Source: Siphonodentalium dalli | Taxonomy: Eukaryota; Mollusca; Scaphopoda; Gadilida; Siphonodentaliidae | Reading direction: 5' to 3' | Assembly (NCBI GenBank): GCA_032622095.1 | Contig: CP136061.1 | Span: 39,809,797 to 39,873,796, forward strand | DNA length: 64,000 nt | Shown: one piece after another, positions 59,955-64,000 of the stretch | Numbering within the stretch: the first letter of the stretch is position 1 | How the letters are laid out: each line of letters opens with the position of its first letter | Made by a program: the position numbers and the translations under genes | Notes under the pieces: model-generated | Database searches by the model: none | Told to the model about the DNA's origin: nothing | The model's input: the letters and a program-made list of their open reading frames with translations, nothing else

Positions 59955-61757
59955 TAAGTTGTTGTGAACGAATAATTGAACACTATTATGAGAGTCACGT
60001 TATCGTGTCGTAGGGAAATTCAGCAGAAACTTGAAGATGTGATATGTTGATAATATTTATTATTCGCTGATAATAATCAATGAAGAATGTAGCAATAACA
60101 TAGAGTCGGATTCCGCACAATAATATAATAGTTGAAGTATAGTCTCGTACAAATTTAGCAATAACTTCAGTACTTTGGTTTCTCCTGTTCTCCCTCTTCT
60201 CCTTGAGAATTCTATGTCAAACCTTTTATACCATAGATGGTGTATTGTATCAGCGCTTGCTATTAGCCAATATCCGTCAATAAAATTTAATGGTGACGGT
60301 ATATGAACCCATATTAGGTCAGTGACCCCATATGAAACTAGAATGCACTCATAGAGATGCCAACGTGCGCAAAAATGTAATAAACAGTAATTTAAAAAAT
60401 AATTTCACTGTATTTTACTTAATTTATTTAATGTTAGCAAAAAAAGACCATTACCATTTCTCATTTCATCACAGATAAAAGGCAAATTACTATATTAATC
60501 ATTTAAGTAATTAAAACCAATTCCATGTTGCCGAACGGATGAGACTTTAATATCGATTACATTTTTTTCAGCGGCATATTTTGATTTTCATTTTCCGACA
60601 AAGTCAAAGTTGACCAAAGGAGCAATGTATAAGAAATAATTAATACTATTTGTGTAAATATTGATAGCAGCCAATATGCAACAATAAATATAAATAATTA
60701 ATCAATAATTAATCAATAACGATCATTTTATGTAATTATAAACTCTTCAAACGGAGTTTGTGTCAACAAATGCGTTTTGTTTTGTGTTACGTCATTCGTC
60801 GTATTTGACCCGGAACTCGGCTGAAGGTTAGGCTATTCAGCCTATTGCGTCGAATTACGAAATCGCGTTTTGGATGTCTCTCTTTTCCCGCACGATAAAA
60901 AGAGGTCTTCGCATGAACCAAAAATGATAAATCTTCCCAATTATAAGTAAAAATACCCAAATGAAGGAGTCTATGTATAGGTCCCGACGGAGTCTATAGA
61001 CTCTTTGATGTAGAGTTCTGATGGAGAAAATGTAGGTCGATCTATTTTTGTCATAACTCTGACGTAATTTGACCTGGGAGAAAAAATAGAAATCGAGGCT
61101 CACTACGAGCATGCCAGTTTAAAATATAGAAACAGGGAATCCCGACAGATGGCGATATCGGCGACAAACAAATAATCGAAAACAACACATAAAATAAACA
61201 TAGCAAAAACGCGGCACAGTAAAAATGTCAGAACGCCACGAGGTTTTACGTCGTTTTTGGTGACGTCATGGAGTGAAACGGAGTAGGGTGACACCAAGCT
61301 ACGTACGAATCTGTCTGATCGCCATACTGTTGCGCGAGCGCACGTAATTAATATTAGGTGCTTATCCCCCATCTTCTTTTTTTTCAGAAAACTTTGTCGC
61401 CTCGGGGATATTTTTGGTGTATTTTGGCGCGAAGAAAGGGGATATCTGTCGGAAATCATTTTCTGTAAATTTAAAGACATAGTACCATGTACCAAAACCT
61501 GCATGCGATATATTTAAGGAATTCTAAAGACTCATAAATTAACTATCAAACTCAACAAGTTATTTCACTTCTGGCGATTACAGCCAATGACTCAATAGGT
61601 TGACGTTCAACGCCCATGGTGCGCGTCATTGTGACGTTACATAAGTTAATGGCCATAGACGACACATTTAACTTACCAAATTAAAATAAATTACAGCGAC
61701 AATTAATTAAATGGATATGTTGGATTTTTCCACTGACATAATAAATACGTTACGGGA
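59955..61757. other. Unassigned interval, one 133-codon minus frame of unknown meaning
   Basis: The minus frame at 61504-61103 starts MQVLVHGTMSLNLQKM, has a basic middle and a hydrophobic stretch near its end (LLCRVFAMFILCVVFDYLFV) that could span a membrane, and ends at a TAA. I find no family match and cannot exclude chance. An 85-codon minus frame at 61112-60855 also lacks a domain. A perfect CRE-type TGACGTCA occurs at 61261. The remainder is AT-rich with no structure that I could identify. Confidence 0.35.
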
Positions 61758-61862
61758 CGCTTAGTAGTCTGATATGGTATCATGTGAGGCTCAGCGAGAT
61801 CAATATTAGGCTCGATTGTTGATCTCACTTCGCCTCACATGACACCATATCCGACCACTAAG
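61758..61862. repeat. Hairpin with 44-bp arms
   Basis: TTAGTAGTCTGATATGGTAT and CATGTGAGGCTCAGCGAGAT on the left pair with ATCTCACTTCGCCTCACATG and ACACCATATCCGACCACTAA on the right. The loop is about 16 bp and there are a handful of mismatches. Confidence 0.9.
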
Positions 61863-61870
61863 GCTGGAGA

Positions 61871-62127
61871 GGTAAAGTTACCCAGGTTGGAGAGAAAGTT
61901 ACACAGGTTAAGCAAATATCCCAATAAGAACTTGATTTAAAAGTGACTGAGGGAATTACTGTTCAGTTTCGGCAAGTAACCGCCCCTATTAAGCACACTT
62001 AAGACATATTAGTACTGTAGTTCGTCATTTTAATCGCAAAAATGAATAATTTGTTGCTAAACATGAAATATTCTTAACCTGTGTAACTTTATCACAATCC
62101 TCTCCAACCTGGGTAACTTTATCACTA
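61871..62127. repeat. Inverted repeat with ~46-bp arms
   Basis: GTAAAGTTACCCAGGTTGGA and GAAAGTTACACAGGTTAAG (61871-61912) are matched by TTAACCTGTGTAACTTTATC and TCCAACCTGGGTAACTTTAT (62074-62125). A further AACCTGGGTAACTTTATC follows at about 62136. It may be the ends of a small element that includes ~160 bp of unrelated DNA. Confidence 0.82.
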
Positions 62128-62427
62128 TTCCAGGAACCTGGGTAACTTTATCACAGAAAACCGGTGAGAGTGACCTATTCAGCACCACTAAGCGTGCCGT
62201 AACTTATAATATTGTGCATATTGCATAAGTCGCCACGGTAAATCGTTGGGTAATCTAGATTAATGTTCCACAACAAGACACCATCTGCGTCTCGATACAA
62301 AGCTGTAACCAAAACTAATGTTAGCCGCGGGCTACGTCAATGATTAGAAGGAACTAAATGTTTTCCATAGGCATCAGTGTTAAAGTTACACAAACAAGGA
62401 ACTCAAATATTTACAGCTGTCGCTTCA
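62128..62427. other. Unassigned interval, no gene seen
   Basis: No repeat, open frame or motif that I can support. Confidence 0.45.
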
Positions 62428-62978
62428 CCACGAAACCGGGAAGTTATTAAATAGGGTACATAATTATAACTCGCCACGAAACCGGGAGGTTATTATATAG
62501 GGTACATTATTAAAACTCACCACGAAACCGGGAAGTTATTATATAGGGTACATAATTATAACTCACCACGAAACCGGGAAGTTTTTATATAGGGTACATA
62601 ATTATAACTCACCACGAAACCGGGAAGTTATTATATAGGTACATAATTATAACTCACCACGAAACCGGGAAGTTATTATATAGGGTACATAATTATAACT
62701 CACCACGGAACCGGGAAGTTATTATATAGGGTACATAATTATATCTCACCACGAAACCGGGAAGTTATTATATAGGGTACATAACTATAACTCACCACGA
62801 AACCGGGAAGTTATTATATAGGGTACATAATTATAACTCACCACGAAACCGGGAAGTAATTATATAGGGTACATAATTATAACTCACCACGAAACCGGGA
62901 AGTTATTATATAGGGTACATAATTATATCTCACCACGAAACCGGGAAGTTATTATATAGGGTACATAATTATAACTCC
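62428..62978. repeat. 46-bp minisatellite, 12 copies
   Basis: The unit CCACGAAACCGGGAAGTTAT, TATATAGGGTACATAATTAT, AACTCA repeats every 46 bp with very few differences. It stops at CTCCCTCAAAAACCGCC, just before the right segmental duplication. Confidence 0.96.
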
Positions 62979-62991
62979 CTCAAAAACCGCC

Positions 62992-63645
62992 AAGCTTGCA
63001 TTTTAGCCACTCTCACTATTCACTGGCGTAGCCTGCATACTCTCATCGTACGTTGTTAACATATAATGTCACGATCCCACTATTATATAACCGGAAGTAG
63101 TCAGGTCCTCTGACCATGAATTATCTTCCTGTAATACGATCTCCCATCCTTTACACGGATCTGCGTGTCAACAGCAGGTGGTATCGGTTAATAAATCAAT
63201 TTATCACATAATTTGCCCATAAAAGCAGTTTCATAATTATCGATAAGAGACACGTTTAATATCAGCGCGTGCGATGACGTCACATCGTTCTTCAAATGAC
63301 TTGCGATCGCTGCGGTTTTTATCGTTGTTTTCGATGGATATTTCGCATTGCTTCGCGTTTATTTGATCATGTGATAAAAAGTATCTCACACTCGTCCTAT
63401 TTTATACGTAATTTATCAACCTCGTCCACTAAATTCTATTTGAGCCTCGGTAAACCTCGGCTCAAATCGAATTTAGTGAACTCGGTTGATAAATTCCGTA
63501 TAAAATAGAAACTCATGTGAGATCCTCTATATTTACAACGGCAAATCACAAAACAAAACACTGCCCACCCCCTCTGAGTTAATTCCTATGAAATCTGATT
63601 TGAAATTACTATAATATATATTAGAGCGAGTCTCACTAACGAATG
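62992..63645. repeat. Right segmental duplication, copy 2 (with insertion)
   Basis: Matches 52141-52453 closely from AAGCTTGCATTTTAGCCAC onward, but carries a 330-bp insertion at 63201-63530 and an extra ~11 bp near 63167. The similarity continues into the family-C MITE to the window end. Confidence 0.93.
63201..63530. mobile_element. 330-bp insertion containing a long hairpin
   Basis: The boundaries come from copy 1, which reads AATCAATATTTACAACGG without a break. The inserted DNA ends in a hairpin with ~64-bp arms: ATCTCACACTCG, TATTTTATACG, AATTTATCAACC and CTAAATTC (63383-63448) against GAATTTAG, GGTTGATAAATT, CGTATAAAATAG and CATGTGAGAT (63460-63523). Its left part has GATGACGTCACATCG. 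The frame at 63296-63508 lies across this hairpin and is not a gene. No clear TIR marks the left boundary, so the mechanism of insertion is unknown. Confidence 0.8.
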
Positions 63646-64000
63646 TTTAAAGGCCCACTTAATTTTCGAATCACCAGATCACATTATTATTATTATTCCA
63701 TGTTATATACCATTTAAAAGAGGAAGCTCCAAAACATTGTATTATTAACTGATCCAGTCGAATAAACTGGGAACATGTTGTTTTTGTCGAGGTACCATGG
63801 TGTGTCCTATATTTATATTTATATTTTGATCCGGACTGTACTATAAAGTCTATTATACTCAATGGAAGGGGAATAACTCTATCTCTTAGTTTGAATTATG
63901 ATGCATTCTGGGTTGACAAGGGGGAAGTCTTGGAATGAATCTATATCACTTGGTGGACAGTCCTAGTCCACAGCTGATTCGTATTCTGGTGGAATATATA
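63646..64000. mobile_element. TTTAAAGGCCCACTT MITE (family C), cut by the window end
   Basis: Nearly identical to 52454-52800, including the GGTACCATGGTGTGTCCT and CAGTCCTAGTCCACAGCTG segments, with a 12-bp TATTTATATTT expansion. The right terminal repeat would lie beyond the window. Confidence 0.92.

Noticed and set aside
61261-61268. Perfect CRE (TGACGTCA), and another near 63275
   Set aside because: There is no nearby promoter or gene to regulate, and single 8-mers are expected in a window of this size.
61103-61504. 133-codon minus frame with a hydrophobic C-terminal segment
   Set aside because: No family match, splice context or homologous neighbour. The length is compatible with chance in 64 kb, so it is mentioned in the interval entry and not called as a gene.

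Overview
The window looks like repeat-dominated, probably heterochromatic DNA from an animal nuclear genome. The fragments of non-LTR retrotransposon (LINE) reverse transcriptase, their CCHC-type tails, the dense MITEs and the many minisatellites resemble mollusc genomes, most likely a bivalve. That assignment rests on the look of the repeats, not on a marker gene. I found no intact protein-coding gene, no rRNA or tRNA gene, no CRISPR array and no bacterial features. Almost all short open frames are chance frames inside repeats.

Layout. Positions 379-26255 are one uninterrupted satellite array with a 59-bp unit, about 438 head-to-tail copies. It carries locally duplicated 4-, 9- and 10-unit blocks and five CpGs per unit. 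Its left edge decays over a few divergent units. Its right edge stops abruptly inside a unit, against a decayed LINE. A single 18-bp piece of the same satellite sits 1.3 kb further right (27541-27558), followed by a diverged copy of the same flank, so the satellite may have arisen from the end of a dispersed element.

From 26256 to 64000 the sequence is a mosaic of nested mobile-element remnants. There are at least eight LINE 3' fragments, all on the minus strand. Several have recognisable reverse transcriptase or C-terminal zinc-knuckle peptides, and several keep an AATAAA near the 3' end. Between and inside them lie short inverted-repeat elements. The commonest is a ~455-bp family ending in GTGACCCGCC, built from two long hairpins. 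The same hairpin pair also occurs inside a TTAA-flanked, piggyBac-like MITE and in a third family. Others are a 417-bp hAT-like MITE with an 8-bp target duplication, a 1.49-kb foldback element with a 6-bp target duplication, a ~525-bp near-complete hairpin, a perfect 140-bp palindrome and several further TIR elements.

Tandem repeats outside the main satellite have units of about 18, 32, 37, 46, 49, 59, 60, 68, 140 and 720-870 bp. The 720-870-bp array (32459-34795, three units) carries about 36 copies of AGGTCA/TGACCT, many as TCAAGGTCA, the half-site bound by ERR/SF-1/FTZ-F1-type nuclear receptors.

The elements can be ordered by nesting. LINE tails were hit by the GTGACCCGCC MITE at 28289 and 41022, and the foldback element then landed at the edge of the second of these. 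Two segmental duplications (31818-35277 with 35818-37335, and 52141-52800 with 62992-64000) differ by clean insertions, which define the inserted pieces. All coordinates and alignments were made by eye, so boundaries of diverged repeats may be off by several bases.
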